A stretch of 57,289 nucleotides of DNA. Origin: Bacteroidales bacterium (GTDB taxonomy: Bacteria > Bacteroidota > Bacteroidia > Bacteroidales > UBA932). Position numbers and translations under genes: made by a program. The notes under the pieces are model-generated. The model ran no database searches. It was not told the DNA's origin and saw only the letters and a list, made by a program, of their open reading frames with translations. The stretch covers positions 1 through 57,289 of the forward strand of contig JAQUYF010000005.1 in NCBI GenBank assembly GCA_028691975.1, read 5' to 3'. This document shows positions 8,337 to 17,375 of the stretch, in pieces. The first letter of the stretch is position 1. Every line of letters starts with the position of its first letter.

Positions 8337-9881
8337 ATGGATAATATCACAATAATAATCATTACAGCTATAATTTCTGCCGCAGTAGCAATCGGTGCAT
8401 ACCTGTTCGTCAGAAACATTATATTGAAGAAAAAGAAATCTGCCATTCTAAGTGCTGCCGAACAGGAAGGCGAGAACATCAAGAAAGACAAGATCTTTCA
8501 GGCTAAAGAGAAGTTTCTTCAATTAAAGAGTGAACATGAGGCTTACATCAATGAGAAAAACGCTCAGATGCAGCAGCAGGAAAATAAGTTAAAACAGAGA
8601 GAACTTTATCTTAATCAACAGAATTCCGACATAGGCCGCAGGCAGAAAGAAGTTGAGACTATCAAGGAAAATCTTAAAGTACAGCTTGACCTTCTCAACA
8701 AGAAGGGAGATGAGTACGAAAAGCTCAGGGATCAGGTTATTGTCAAGCTTGAAGAGGTTGCTGGCATGACTGCCGCAGATGCAAAAAATCAATTAGTGGA
8801 GACAATGAAAGCTGAAGCAAAGACTGAGGCTATGTCATACATTAATGATGTGATGGACGAGGCCCGTCTCTCGGCAAGTAAAGAGGCCAAGCGTATTGTT
8901 ATCAATACAATTCAAAGAACTGCACCTGAGACTGCAATTGAAAATGCGGTTACGGTATTCAATATCGACTCGGATGAGATCAAAGGCCGCATCATTGGCC
9001 GTGAAGGACGTAACATTCGGGCACTTGAGGCTGCGACAGGGGTGGAGATTGTTGTTGACGATACTCCGGAGGCTATTTTGCTATCGGCATTTGATCCTAT
9101 CAGACGTGAAGTGGCAAGATTGGCACTGCACCAGTTGGTAACAGACGGACGTATTCATCCGGCAAGGATTGAAGAGGTGGTTGCCAAGGTTCAGAAGCAA
9201 TTGGAGGAGGAGATTATGGAGACCGGTAAGCGGACATGCATCGATTTGGGAGTACATGGACTGCACGTAGAGTTGATCAGGCTTATCGGACGTATGAAAT
9301 ATCGTTCTTCTTATGGACAAAATTTGCTTCAGCACTCACGTGAGGTGGCCAACATCTGTGCAACTATGGCATCGGAGCTTGGATTGAACGCAAAAATGGC
9401 CAAAAGAGCAGGTTTGCTCCACGACATAGGAAAGGTATCGGAGGAGGATCCGGAGCTTCCACACGCAATATTAGGTATGAAAATTGCCGAAAAATATAAG
9501 GAGAAGCCGGAGATATGCAATGCGATCGGATCTCACCATGAAGAGGTTGAGATGACCTCTCTGATAGCACCTCTTGTATTGGTAAGTGATGCTATTTCAG
9601 GTGCAAGACCAGGTGCGAGACGTGAAGTTATAGAGTCCTACATTAAGAGACTGAAGGATATGGAAGGCATTGCGCTTGCTTATCCGGGAGTTACGAAAAC
9701 TTATGCTATTCAGGCAGGTCGTGAGCTTAGAGTTATTGTCGGTGCCGAGGAGGTAGATGACAAGCAATGTGAAGAACTTTCAACAGAGATTGCAAAGAAG
9801 ATTCAGGACGAAATGGTCTATCCTGGGCAGGTAAAGATTACCGTCATACGTGAGACACGTTCTGTAGCCTTTGCCAAATAA
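8337..9881 (+). CDS. rny: Ribonuclease Y
   Basis: The 514-residue protein has the complete RNase Y layout. An N-terminal membrane helix (about residues 5-25) leads into a long charged coiled coil (about 30-150), a KH RNA-binding domain with the [12 protein letters not shown] motif near residues 215-235, and an HD phosphohydrolase domain with HSREVANIC and GLLHDIGK supplying metal ligands. Length matches the usual 510-520. RNase Y is a membrane-anchored endoribonuclease starting mRNA decay. It has its own spacer after the 6S-like RNA and is followed 11 bp later by the DUF3467 gene, probably co-transcribed. Confidence 0.97.
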   Translation: MDNITIIIITAIISAAVAIGAYLFVRNIILKKKKSAILSAAEQEGENIKKDKIFQAKEKFLQLKSEHEAYINEKNAQMQQQENKLKQRELYLNQQNSDIGRRQKEVETIKENLKVQLDLLNKKGDEYEKLRDQVIVKLEEVAGMTAADAKNQLVETMKAEAKTEAMSYINDVMDEARLSASKEAKRIVINTIQRTAPETAIENAVTVFNIDSDEIKGRIIGREGRNIRALEAATGVEIVVDDTPEAILLSAFDPIRREVARLALHQLVTDGRIHPARIEEVVAKVQKQLEEEIMETGKRTCIDLGVHGLHVELIRLIGRMKYRSSYGQNLLQHSREVANICATMASELGLNAKMAKRAGLLHDIGKVSEEDPELPHAILGMKIAEKYKEKPEICNAIGSHHEEVEMTSLIAPLVLVSDAISGARPGARREVIESYIKRLKDMEGIALAYPGVTKTYAIQAGRELRVIVGAEEVDDKQCEELSTEIAKKIQDEMVYPGQVKITVIRETRSVAFAK

Positions 9882-9892
9882 TATTTTCAGCC

Positions 9893-10189
9893 ATGGAAGA
9901 AAAGAAACAGATTAACATAGAATTGAAGCCGGAGATAGCTCGCGGCTCATATTCAAATCTTGCAATAATCACCCACTCTAACAGTGAATTTGTAATCGAT
10001 TTCGTTCAGATGATGCCCGGAGTGCCGAAGCCTGAGGTTACCAACCGTATTATCATGACTCCCGAGCATGCAAAGAGGTTGCTGAATGCATTAAAAGATA
10101 ATCTCTCCAAATTTGAAGAACAATTTGGAGAGATTAAACTCACTTCCGCTCCTTCTCTGCCGCCGATGGGTTTTGGCGGAGATGCTTAA
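9893..10189 (+). CDS. DUF3467 family protein
   Basis: The 98-residue soluble protein shows the DUF3467 pattern: an N-terminal strand region (INIELKPEIARGSYSNLAII), HSNSEFVIDFVQMMPG, and a helical C-terminal part with MTPEHAKRLLNALKDN. The function of the family is unknown to me. It is common in Bacteroidetes, here 11 bp after rny and convergent with the oxidoreductase operon (3 bp between stops). Its 3' coding region contains a perfect 14-bp inverted repeat (10100-10135), which may act as a terminator on the opposite strand. Confidence 0.85.
   Translation: MEEKKQINIELKPEIARGSYSNLAIITHSNSEFVIDFVQMMPGVPKPEVTNRIIMTPEHAKRLLNALKDNLSKFEEQFGEIKLTSAPSLPPMGFGGDA
10100..10135. terminator. Perfect inverted repeat inside the DUF3467 gene
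   Basis: AATCTCTCCAAATT at 10100-10113 is perfectly complementary to 10122-10135, with an 8-base loop. Read on the minus strand it is 58 bp past the end of the oxidoreductase operon and is followed by a T-rich stretch (TATCTTTT), so it could end that transcript inside the convergent gene. Confidence 0.5.
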
Positions 10190-10192
10190 GCT

Positions 10193-10729
10193 TTACTGTA
10201 CTGCGTCCATTCCCGCTTTGATCGCCTCTTCATTCATTGGAATGAGGTTGTGGTGACGTGGCGGCAGTGATTTCTTCAATCCCTTAAGGACGTTTTCCAT
10301 TGAAACGACAGGCTTTTTCTTTAGATAGGCACCAAGGATAATCATGTTGTAAGCCTTTGCGTTGCCTATTTTTGCTGCCTCATCTACGGCTGCAATTTTG
10401 CATATTGTAATGTCTTTCCTTTCTGGATGACGGGTAATGCCGTTAGGGTCATAGATCAAAAGTCCGCCGGGCTTAACCTGATTTTCAAATTTGTCCATTG
10501 ACTGCTGGTTAAGAATTATGGCAGTATCGAACTTGCTCAAAATAGGGGAACTTATCTTGTTGTCGCTAAGGATAACGCTTACATTGCAAGTACCTCCACG
10601 CATCTCGGGACCGTACGAAGGCATCCAGGTGACTTCCTGATCCTGCATAATTCCGCCGTAGGCAAGTATCTTACCCATAGAGAGGACACCCTGTCCTCCG
10701 AAACCTGCTATTATTATTTCTTCTTTCAT
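10193..10729 (-). CDS. 2-oxoacid:ferredoxin oxidoreductase, gamma subunit
   Basis: The 178-residue protein has the gamma-domain signature GFGGQGVLSMGKILA at the N-terminus and the usual SYGPEMRGG block. In the family this subunit contributes to CoA binding and complex assembly. It is the last gene of the minus-strand operon, 22 bp after the beta subunit. The complex oxidatively decarboxylates a 2-oxoacid to an acyl-CoA while reducing ferredoxin. Close relatives in Bacteroidetes are named either 2-oxoglutarate or branched-chain (VOR) enzymes, and the sequence alone does not settle the substrate. Confidence 0.92.
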   Translation of the reverse strand: MKEEIIIAGFGGQGVLSMGKILAYGGIMQDQEVTWMPSYGPEMRGGTCNVSVILSDNKISSPILSKFDTAIILNQQSMDKFENQVKPGGLLIYDPNGITRHPERKDITICKIAAVDEAAKIGNAKAYNMIILGAYLKKKPVVSMENVLKGLKKSLPPRHHNLIPMNEEAIKAGMDAVQ

Positions 10730-10751
10730 AATGTACTTTTTAAAAATTAAA

Positions 10752-11513
10752 CTACCTGTCTTTCATATCGCCAAGCGGATAGAATGGGAACATATTATCT
10801 TCCATCCATTTATTAGCCTGTACAGGAGGGATTTTCCATCCTGAATTGCAGGTACTTACAACTTCTACGAAGGAAGTGCCTTTCTTCATCATGGAATTTT
10901 CAAAAGCTTTCTGAATGGCTTTTTTGGTTTTGCGAACTGCGCCGGGGTTTTGTACGGATTGGCGTGTTACGTAGCAAGTCCCTTCCAACTGTGCGATTAA
11001 TTCAGTGATTTTCAGAGGATAACCATTCAATTCGGCTTTTCTTCCGTAAGGGGTGGTAGCCGTTACCTGTCCCAAAAGGGTGGTAGGAGCCATTTGACCA
11101 CCGGTCATACCGTAAATAGCATTGTTGATAAAGATGACAACGATATTTTCGCCTCTGTTGCATGCATGCATGATCTCGGCAGTACCGATTGAAGCAAGGT
11201 CACCGTCACCCTGATAGGTAAATACATACTTGTCAGGCATAAGTCTCTTGGTAGCTGTAGCAAGTGCAGGCGCTCTGCCGTGTGCAGCCTGCTGCCAGTC
11301 AATATCTATATAATTGTAGGCAAATACGGAACAACCGACCGGTGAAATACCGATGGTTTTATCCTGAATACCCATCTCTTCTATAACTTCGGCAATGATC
11401 TTGTGAACTACTCCGTGAGAACATCCGGGACAGTAGTGAAGTATTGCATCTTTAAGCAGCGGAGTCCTTCCGTAAACTTTATTTTCGGGTTTAATAATAT
11501 CTTTAATATCCAT
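10752..11513 (-). CDS. 2-oxoacid:ferredoxin oxidoreductase, beta (TPP-binding) subunit
   Basis: The 253-residue subunit binds thiamine diphosphate. GDGDLASIG begins the TPP/Mg motif, which runs through to the NNAIYGMTGGQ segment. The early YCPGCSHG motif is typical of KOR/VOR beta subunits. It has no intrinsic ferredoxin domain, consistent with the separate ferredoxin subunit at the head of the cluster. It lies 8 bp after the alpha subunit. Length is near the usual 250-280. Confidence 0.94.
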   Translation of the reverse strand: MDIKDIIKPENKVYGRTPLLKDAILHYCPGCSHGVVHKIIAEVIEEMGIQDKTIGISPVGCSVFAYNYIDIDWQQAAHGRAPALATATKRLMPDKYVFTYQGDGDLASIGTAEIMHACNRGENIVVIFINNAIYGMTGGQMAPTTLLGQVTATTPYGRKAELNGYPLKITELIAQLEGTCYVTRQSVQNPGAVRKTKKAIQKAFENSMMKKGTSFVEVVSTCNSGWKIPPVQANKWMEDNMFPFYPLGDMKDR

Positions 11514-11521
11514 AGTCCCAC

Positions 11522-12601
11522 TTATTTAATTGTTTTAACAAAAGCGTCATAAATCTCTTCAGGAGACGGAACAACGCCACCCTGACGACCATAAAAACTT
11601 ACAGGAACTCTTCCGTCAGCGACGAGTTTTATATCTTCAACCATCTGGCCTGCATTAAGTTCAACTGACATTATGCTCTTCAATTGAGGAACAAGTGCAT
11701 TGAGCGCATCCTTAGGATAAGGGAACAATGTGATAGGACGCAAGATGCCGAGCTTTATGCCGTTTTCTCTCGCAATCTCTACTACATTTTCACAAATTCT
11801 TGACATACAGCCAAATGCTACGATAAGATGATCTGCATCTTCGCATTTATAGGTACTGTATCTGACTTCATTGGCTTCAACTTCGGCATATTTCTTCTGA
11901 AGCTTGATGTTAAACCTTTCCTGAACGTCTGCCTGAAGAGCAAGAGAGGTAATAGTATTAGCCGGTCTGTCTGCCGTCTTACCGATGGTGGCCCATGAAG
12001 AGCACAATTCACGAATCTCAGCCTCTGTTCTGCGTGGCTTTGACGGTCTGAGTTCGACTTTCTCCATCATCTGTCCGATAACGCCGTCACCAAGAATCAT
12101 GACAGGGTTGCGGTATTTGAAGGCAAGTTCAAAGGCAAGATCTACAAAGTCATACATATCCTGAGCGGAAGCCGGGGCAAGTACGATAGTTCTGTAATCG
12201 CCGTGTCCACCTCCTTTAGTAGCCTGGAAATAGTCTCCCTGACTCGGTTGAATAGTACCTAAGCCCGGACCTCCACGCATAACGTTTACTACAAGGCAAG
12301 GAAGTTCACTTCCTGCGAGATAACTGATACCTTCACACATCAGGCTGATTCCGGGGCTGCTTGAAGAGGTCATAACCTTCTTTCCGCAACATGCTCCGCC
12401 ATATACCATATTGATAGAGGCTGTTTCACTTTCAGCTTGAAGAACTACCATTCCGGTGCTCTCCCAAGGCTTTTCTTTCATAAGCGTCTCCATCACTTCG
12501 GACTGAGGCGTGATAGGATATCCGAAATAACCGTCGCATCCGCAGTTGATAGCGGCATAAGCGATAGCTTCGTTCCCTTTCATTAATATTTTTTCTGCCA
12601 T
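11522..12601 (-). CDS. 2-oxoacid:ferredoxin oxidoreductase, alpha subunit (VorB/KorA-like)
   Basis: This subunit of about 359 residues has the pyrimidine-binding domain of the complex: MKGNEAIAYAAINCGCDGYFGYPITPQSE at the start, QAESETASINMVYGGA, and SSSSPGISLM, followed by the domain II region. The ATG at 12601 is chosen because an upstream in-frame ATG (12625) lies inside the ferredoxin gene and would add eight unconserved residues. It follows the ferredoxin by 10 bp. The composition resembles subunits annotated VorB (3-methyl-2-oxobutanoate) in Bacteroides, but substrate assignment by name is weak. Confidence 0.93.
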   Translation of the reverse strand: MAEKILMKGNEAIAYAAINCGCDGYFGYPITPQSEVMETLMKEKPWESTGMVVLQAESETASINMVYGGACCGKKVMTSSSSPGISLMCEGISYLAGSELPCLVVNVMRGGPGLGTIQPSQGDYFQATKGGGHGDYRTIVLAPASAQDMYDFVDLAFELAFKYRNPVMILGDGVIGQMMEKVELRPSKPRRTEAEIRELCSSWATIGKTADRPANTITSLALQADVQERFNIKLQKKYAEVEANEVRYSTYKCEDADHLIVAFGCMSRICENVVEIARENGIKLGILRPITLFPYPKDALNALVPQLKSIMSVELNAGQMVEDIKLVADGRVPVSFYGRQGGVVPSPEEIYDAFVKTIK

Positions 12602-12611
12602 ATTTAAAATT

Positions 12612-12833
12612 TTAGATTTTAACACGATAAACAGTGATTACTGCATCCGGGCAAACGGTTGCGCAGTTAGTACATCCGGTGCAATTGTCCAGATTTGCCA
12701 TGTACAAGTAGTTGTATCCCTTGCTGTTAACCTCTTTGGATAAAGCAATGGTGTTAGTCGGACAGTTGGCGACGCATACTCCGCATCCTTTGCATTTTTC
12801 CGTGTCCACCACAATAGCTCCTTTAAGTGCCAT
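12612..12833 (-). CDS. 2x[4Fe-4S] ferredoxin subunit of the 2-oxoacid oxidoreductase
   Basis: The 73-residue protein contains two classic cluster motifs, CKGCGVCVANCP and CTGCTNCATVCP, so it holds two [4Fe-4S] clusters that pass electrons from the TPP subunit to soluble ferredoxin. It starts the delta-alpha-beta-gamma gene order seen in four-subunit KOR/VOR enzymes. It lies 32 bp after the small membrane protein gene and probably belongs to the same transcript as the acyl-CoA synthetase. Confidence 0.93.
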   Translation of the reverse strand: MALKGAIVVDTEKCKGCGVCVANCPTNTIALSKEVNSKGYNYLYMANLDNCTGCTNCATVCPDAVITVYRVKI

Positions 12834-12865
12834 GATTTTTTGATTTTAGTTATATTTTAAATAAT

Positions 12866-13021
12866 TTATTTTGTTGAATAAAAATTAAATCCTTTCAAGA
12901 TATGACTCCACACATAGTCCCACCTGAGTATAATACCTATCAGCAGGGCTATTCCGACCCATATTAACCCTTTAGTCGTGCTGTTTTGGGCCATATACCA
13001 CTCTTTGATCTTCCTAAACAT
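12866..13021 (-). CDS. Small single-span membrane protein (51 aa)
   Basis: Reading the minus strand from the ATG at 13021 gives a 51-residue product beginning MFRKIKEWYMAQ. It has one hydrophobic helix (about residues 18-33, GLIWVGIALLIGIILRW) and a basic/aromatic tail ending FYSTK. The start overlaps the last 8 bases of the acyl-CoA synthetase gene, suggesting translational coupling, and the stop is 32 bp before the ferredoxin start. Function is unknown. Position between an ATP-forming synthetase and a ferredoxin oxidoreductase suggests a membrane tether or accessory subunit, which is inference only. A chance frame of this length with such a clean helix and coupled start is unlikely. Confidence 0.65.
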   Translation of the reverse strand: MFRKIKEWYMAQNSTTKGLIWVGIALLIGIILRWDYVWSHILKGFNFYSTK

Positions 13022-15074
13022 CTTTTTCTATTCTTATTCTTGCATCGACTGCCGTAAGACGTTTCTTGTCTCCCATCAGCGGATTGATATCCATCTCAAA
13101 GATCTCCGGAGCAGCAAGACAAAGCGCGGATACTCTGCGAACAGTATCATTAAACAGGCTCTCGTTGATCCCTTCTTCTCCTCTCGTACCGTGAATCAGA
13201 GGATAGCTCTTCAGGTGAGTTATCATCTCATCGGCTTCAATCTTCGATATAGGGGAGATATTATATGAAATATCTTTCAATACCTCAATATAGATGCCTC
13301 CGAGACCGCACATAATCATGTGTCCAAACTTCCCTTCCCGCTTGGCACCTACAAATACATTTGTTCCGGTAAGCATCGGCTGAAGAAGTATGCCTACTGC
13401 CCCCTTAATTTCCATCATTCTCGTGTATTCGATCAGAAGGTTGCCATCATCCTTAATGTTGAGGGAAACTCCTCCTACATCTGACTTGTGAACCGGTCCG
13501 ACAACTTTCATTACAACCGGATATCCAAGGCTTTGAGCTGCGGCAACTAATTGAGATTCAGTGCTGACAACAATTTCTTTAACTCTGTCTATACCTGCTG
13601 CATCCAGCAGAATTTGTACCTTTTCTGGGGAAAGATAACCGTTTTCGGCACCTTCAATTACTTTCCTTATAAGAGTGGTCTCTACAGGAGGCAGGCTCGT
13701 CTGAAGGATAGGTGCGGGAGCGTTCATAACCTTGCCGAGGCAAGAGCCGAAAATAACCTCTTCGGGGAAAGATATTCCGCCCTGTGACTGGAAGTATGCA
13801 ATCTCCTCTCTGGCATTGACAATTGATGTCAATATGGGAAATATAGGTTTCTTACAGGTTTTCTGCTTCTTAAGCAGAAGATCCACAACCTCTTTGATGT
13901 TGCCCAAACCGGGGTTGCCGAAGATTACGGACATTGCATCCACATCAAAGTCGTTTTCGCATGCATCTATGATCAATCCCAACTGCTCTGCAGTGCCTGT
14001 GGCGAGAAAGTCAATCGGATTGCCTACTGAAGAGCCGATATAGAGGTGGGAGAGGAGTTCTTTGGCCTTAGGTCCTTCAATGTGCGGAATATGAATATTG
14101 TTGGATGAAAGTACGTCTGTCAGCATTACGGCAGGCCCTCCGGCGTGAGTGATGACACCCATTTTTGTCCCTTTGGGCTTTGGAAACATCATGACGGCAG
14201 CCGTTGTAACCAATTCGGTGCGGCTGTAACACCTTACGATGCCGGCCTTTCTGAACAGGGCGCTGACAGCTTTATCCGGTGATGCAAGTGCTCCGGTATG
14301 AGAGGATGCGGCTCTGCTTCCTTCTTCGCTGTATCCTGCTTTGACTGCGGCTATCTGTGCCCCTTTGGAAACAAGGGATGCAGCATGCTTGAGAAACTTC
14401 GCAGGATTGTTGATACTCTCAATATAGAGCATTTTGACAGGGGAACTTTCGCCCGGGACATAAGTCTCGTCAAGGTACTCCAGCATATCTTCAACTCCTA
14501 TCTGAGCACTGTTTCCGATGGAAAATACGCTTGCAAACTGCAAACCGAGCTGCATTGCTATTTCCAAAATGAAAACTATGGTTGCTCCCGATCCGGAAAT
14601 GAAATCAACTCCAAGATGAGATAATTTTGGAATAGGTTTAATGAACACTCCGGTATATGCAGGGGTGATTACACCCACACAATTAGGCCCGATAAATGAG
14701 GCATCTACACTGTTGGTGATCTCAACTATCTTGTGCTCGATCTCTGCCCCTTCGGGAGAGTCTTCTCCAAAGCCGGCAGAGATTATAATGATGGCTCCGC
14801 AGTTTTTGCGGTGGCACAGTTTGTCAACAACATCAACGCAAAGCTTTGCGGGAATGGCCAAAATTGCCAGATCCACATCCGGAATATCTTCGACATTTTG
14901 GTATGTCCTGATACCGTGTATGTTTTGGGTTGCCTTGTGGTTGACGATGTATATATCTCCTTTGTATTGAGTATCTATAAGATTTTGTAGAATGGCACCA
15001 CCAGGCTTGTGAATATCTTCACTTCCGCCGATTACGGCAATGCTGTTTGGTGAGATGAGTTGTCTTGTAATCAT
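13014..15074 (-). CDS. ADP-forming acyl-CoA synthetase (fused alpha-beta, acetate-CoA ligase type)
   Basis: The 686-residue protein fuses the two subunits of NDP-forming acyl-CoA synthetases. The CoA-binding domain comes first (PNSIAVIGGSEDIHKPGGAI). It is followed by the succinyl-CoA-synthetase-like region with phosphohistidine-loop features (SSHTGALASP, ITHAGGPAVMLTD) and a C-terminal ATP-grasp domain (LGYPVVMKVVGPVHKSDVGG, MEIKGAVGILLQPM, EMDINPLM). It converts acyl-CoA, ADP and phosphate to acid, CoA and ATP. With the downstream oxidoreductase it forms a 2-oxoacid-to-acid energy pathway with substrate-level phosphorylation. A consensus promoter (15098-15128) precedes it, and no terminator was seen before the oxidoreductase genes. 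Confidence 0.92.
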   Translation of the reverse strand: MITRQLISPNSIAVIGGSEDIHKPGGAILQNLIDTQYKGDIYIVNHKATQNIHGIRTYQNVEDIPDVDLAILAIPAKLCVDVVDKLCHRKNCGAIIIISAGFGEDSPEGAEIEHKIVEITNSVDASFIGPNCVGVITPAYTGVFIKPIPKLSHLGVDFISGSGATIVFILEIAMQLGLQFASVFSIGNSAQIGVEDMLEYLDETYVPGESSPVKMLYIESINNPAKFLKHAASLVSKGAQIAAVKAGYSEEGSRAASSHTGALASPDKAVSALFRKAGIVRCYSRTELVTTAAVMMFPKPKGTKMGVITHAGGPAVMLTDVLSSNNIHIPHIEGPKAKELLSHLYIGSSVGNPIDFLATGTAEQLGLIIDACENDFDVDAMSVIFGNPGLGNIKEVVDLLLKKQKTCKKPIFPILTSIVNAREEIAYFQSQGGISFPEEVIFGSCLGKVMNAPAPILQTSLPPVETTLIRKVIEGAENGYLSPEKVQILLDAAGIDRVKEIVVSTESQLVAAAQSLGYPVVMKVVGPVHKSDVGGVSLNIKDDGNLLIEYTRMMEIKGAVGILLQPMLTGTNVFVGAKREGKFGHMIMCGLGGIYIEVLKDISYNISPISKIEADEMITHLKSYPLIHGTRGEEGINESLFNDTVRRVSALCLAAPEIFEMDINPLMGDKKRLTAVDARIRIEKDV

Positions 15075-15097
15075 TCGTTCTATTCGCTTATATCATG

Positions 15098-15128
15098 CAA
15101 ATATAAAAAATATTATAGAAAGAACCAA
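15098..15128 (-). promoter_or_regulatory. Promoter of the acyl-CoA synthetase/oxidoreductase operon
   Basis: Read on the minus strand, TTG (15126-15128) and TATATTTG (15098-15105) are separated by 20 bp, a close match to the Bacteroidetes consensus. It lies about 23 bp before the start codon. Confidence 0.65.
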
Positions 15129-15256
15129 TAAATAAGAAATAAATAATACTTTTCAAGTAAAATTGAATAAAAAGTAATAATTTGCATTTTTTCCATACTT
15201 TTTCGTAACGATGAATCTATTATTACATGACAATAGGATAAACGATAAATTTTTGC

Positions 15257-15264
15257 TATATTTG
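15257..15264 (+). promoter_or_regulatory. -7 element for the purine/methylthioadenosine operon
   Basis: TATATTTG fits TAnnTTTG and lies 19 bp before the ATG at 15284. No clear -33 TTG was found at the usual spacing. Confidence 0.45.
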
Positions 15265-15283
15265 CTAAATTTTTAACCGTAAA

Positions 15284-16546
15284 ATGAGCACGATATTATT
15301 AAAACAAATATCCTTTAACTCTCAGATCAAAGATGTTCTAATTGAAGGGAATAAAATAGCAGAGATCGCCGACAATATTGCCGTGCAGGCCGATATAGTG
15401 ATAGATGGAAAGGACAGGCAGCTTTTGCCGGGATTTATAAATATGCACACGCACGCATCTATGACCCTTGTGCGTGGCGTGGAGGAGGATTGTCCGTTGC
15501 AGGAGTGGCTGGAACAGATTTGGAAGATAGAGAGCAACATGGATGAGGAGATGATTTACTGGGGTGCAAAACTTGCAATACTTGAGATGTTTCAAAGCGG
15601 GACTACCTCATTTTTGGATATGTACTGGATGGTGCCTCAGGTAATGCAGGCTGTTGAAGAGATGGGGATCAGAGCTAATTTGAGTTATGTATTTTTAACT
15701 CATTCCGATCAGGCCAAGGCCGAACGACAGAAAAGAGAGTGTATGGAGCTTTACAGGGCCTCAAGGAACTGGTGTGACAGATGCGACTTTTCCGTTGCGA
15801 TCCATGCAGATTATACCGTAGATGAGAAGACCATGATCTGGGCAAGCAATTTCGCCAAAGAGCATGGCCTTTTGCTTAATACTCATATTGCCGAGACTCA
15901 GGCTGAGACTCAGACCGACATTACAAATAGAGGGATGTCTCCGGTCAAATATTACGATTCACTCGGCATACTCGATGAAAATACCGTTGCAGCCCATTGT
16001 GTATGGCTTTCCGATGAAGATGTAGAGATACTTGGGAAGAGAAAGGTTAATGTCGTTCACAATATTAACTCCAATTTGAAACTGAGTTCAGGCTATAAGT
16101 TCAAGTACAGCGAGTTGAAAGCTGCCGGCGCAAATATTTGCCTTGGCACTGACGGAGCGGCATCTTCCAACAATTTGGATATCCTTGAGACGATGAAAAC
16201 CTCATCGTTGCTTCAGAAGGCATGGAGAGGGGATCCGAAGGCCCTGCCGATCGACGAGTTGATGGATCTCTCTTCGCTTAACGGAGCCAATGCTCTGAAT
16301 ATCAATGCGGGAAAGATCGAAAAGGGTGCTCTTGCCGATTTGATCATAGTTGATACAAGATCAGCTGCTTTTGTTCCCAATGTTGATTTTGAGGCTGACC
16401 TGATATTTGCGGCAAACAGCTCATGCATTGACAGTGTAATATGCGACGGGGTGCTTGTCATGGAGCACAGAAGGGTAAAGGGAGAGGATGAAATATTGGA
16501 CAATGTCAATCGTCTTGCAGAGAAATTATTAAGAACAAGTAAATAA
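15284..16546 (+). CDS. Amidohydrolase, MTA/SAH/adenosine-type deaminase
   Basis: The 420-residue enzyme is of the TRZ/ATZ (MTA/SAH deaminase) branch of the amidohydrolase superfamily. The metal site is visible as [11 protein letters not shown], the second-sphere VAIHADYT and LNTHIAE segments, the catalytic AAHCVWL and the aspartate in [14 protein letters not shown]. Such enzymes deaminate methylthioadenosine, S-adenosylhomocysteine, adenosine or 5'-deoxyadenosine to the inosine form. The next two genes encode a 6-oxopurine-type nucleoside phosphorylase and MtnA, so methylthioadenosine is the best predicted substrate. It is 1 bp from the phosphorylase gene. Confidence 0.9.
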   Translation: MSTILLKQISFNSQIKDVLIEGNKIAEIADNIAVQADIVIDGKDRQLLPGFINMHTHASMTLVRGVEEDCPLQEWLEQIWKIESNMDEEMIYWGAKLAILEMFQSGTTSFLDMYWMVPQVMQAVEEMGIRANLSYVFLTHSDQAKAERQKRECMELYRASRNWCDRCDFSVAIHADYTVDEKTMIWASNFAKEHGLLLNTHIAETQAETQTDITNRGMSPVKYYDSLGILDENTVAAHCVWLSDEDVEILGKRKVNVVHNINSNLKLSSGYKFKYSELKAAGANICLGTDGAASSNNLDILETMKTSSLLQKAWRGDPKALPIDELMDLSSLNGANALNINAGKIEKGALADLIIVDTRSAAFVPNVDFEADLIFAANSSCIDSVICDGVLVMEHRRVKGEDEILDNVNRLAEKLLRTSK

Positions 16547-16547
16547 T

Positions 16548-17375
16548 ATGGAAGAACAATTAAAGAAAATTTACGAGGCTGCCGACTATCTGAAGGAGAG
16601 ACTCGGTGGAAAAGTTCCTGAGGTTGGAATTATTCTTGGAAGCGGTCTCGGCAAGCTTGCCGACCAGATTCAAGATCGGGTTGTGATCCCTTATAAGGAG
16701 ATTCCGAATTTTGCTGTTTCGACTGCAATCGGCCATAAGGGCAATTTTATCTATGGAACTTTGGGGGGTAAATCCGTATGCGCAATGCAGGGACGTTTCC
16801 ATTACTATGAGGGTTATGGAATGGATAGGGTTACTCTCCCCGTACGTGTGATGAAAGTGCTCGGTATCAAATATCTGTTTGTGTCAAATGCTGCAGGTGG
16901 GGTTAATTTCGATTATAAGGTGGGAGATCTGATGATCATAAAAGATCATATCAATCTGCTTCCCAATCCGTTGATTGGCCGCAATTTTGAAGACTTCGGA
17001 CCGAGATTTCCGGATATGACCCGTCCTTACGATCTCAACCTTATAAGAAAGGTGGAGAAGATATGTATTGAATTGGATATTGATGTCAAGAAAGGGGTAT
17101 ATCTTGCAGGAACAGGTCCTTCATACGAGACTCCTGCAGAGTATGCATACTTCAGATTGATTGGAGCGGATGCTATCGGTATGTCAACCATTCCGGAAGT
17201 GATTGTTGCCCGTCAGTCCAACATTCCCGTATTCGGAATGTCGGTTATTACCAATGAGGCGCACGGGGATTTCTCAGAGGACTTTGTAAATGACGGACAC
17301 GAAGTGATTGTTGCAGCAGATGCTGCCGCCGACAAGATGTCCGCCATATTTAGCAAACTAATAGAATTATTATAA
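16548..17375 (+). CDS. Purine nucleoside phosphorylase (PNP/MTAP family)
   Basis: The 275-residue trimeric-type purine phosphorylase shows the phosphate-binding GSGLGKLAD motif, the conserved [32 protein letters not shown], and the base-binding region [10 protein letters not shown]. Asn in that last segment, rather than Asp, is the residue linked in the family to 6-oxopurines (inosine, guanosine) rather than adenine nucleosides. Sandwiched between a deaminase and MtnA, it most likely cleaves methylthioinosine (and possibly inosine/guanosine) to hypoxanthine and 5-methylthioribose-1-phosphate. It overlaps mtnA by one base. Confidence 0.93.
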   Translation: MEEQLKKIYEAADYLKERLGGKVPEVGIILGSGLGKLADQIQDRVVIPYKEIPNFAVSTAIGHKGNFIYGTLGGKSVCAMQGRFHYYEGYGMDRVTLPVRVMKVLGIKYLFVSNAAGGVNFDYKVGDLMIIKDHINLLPNPLIGRNFEDFGPRFPDMTRPYDLNLIRKVEKICIELDIDVKKGVYLAGTGPSYETPAEYAYFRLIGADAIGMSTIPEVIVARQSNIPVFGMSVITNEAHGDFSEDFVNDGHEVIVAADAAADKMSAIFSKLIELL

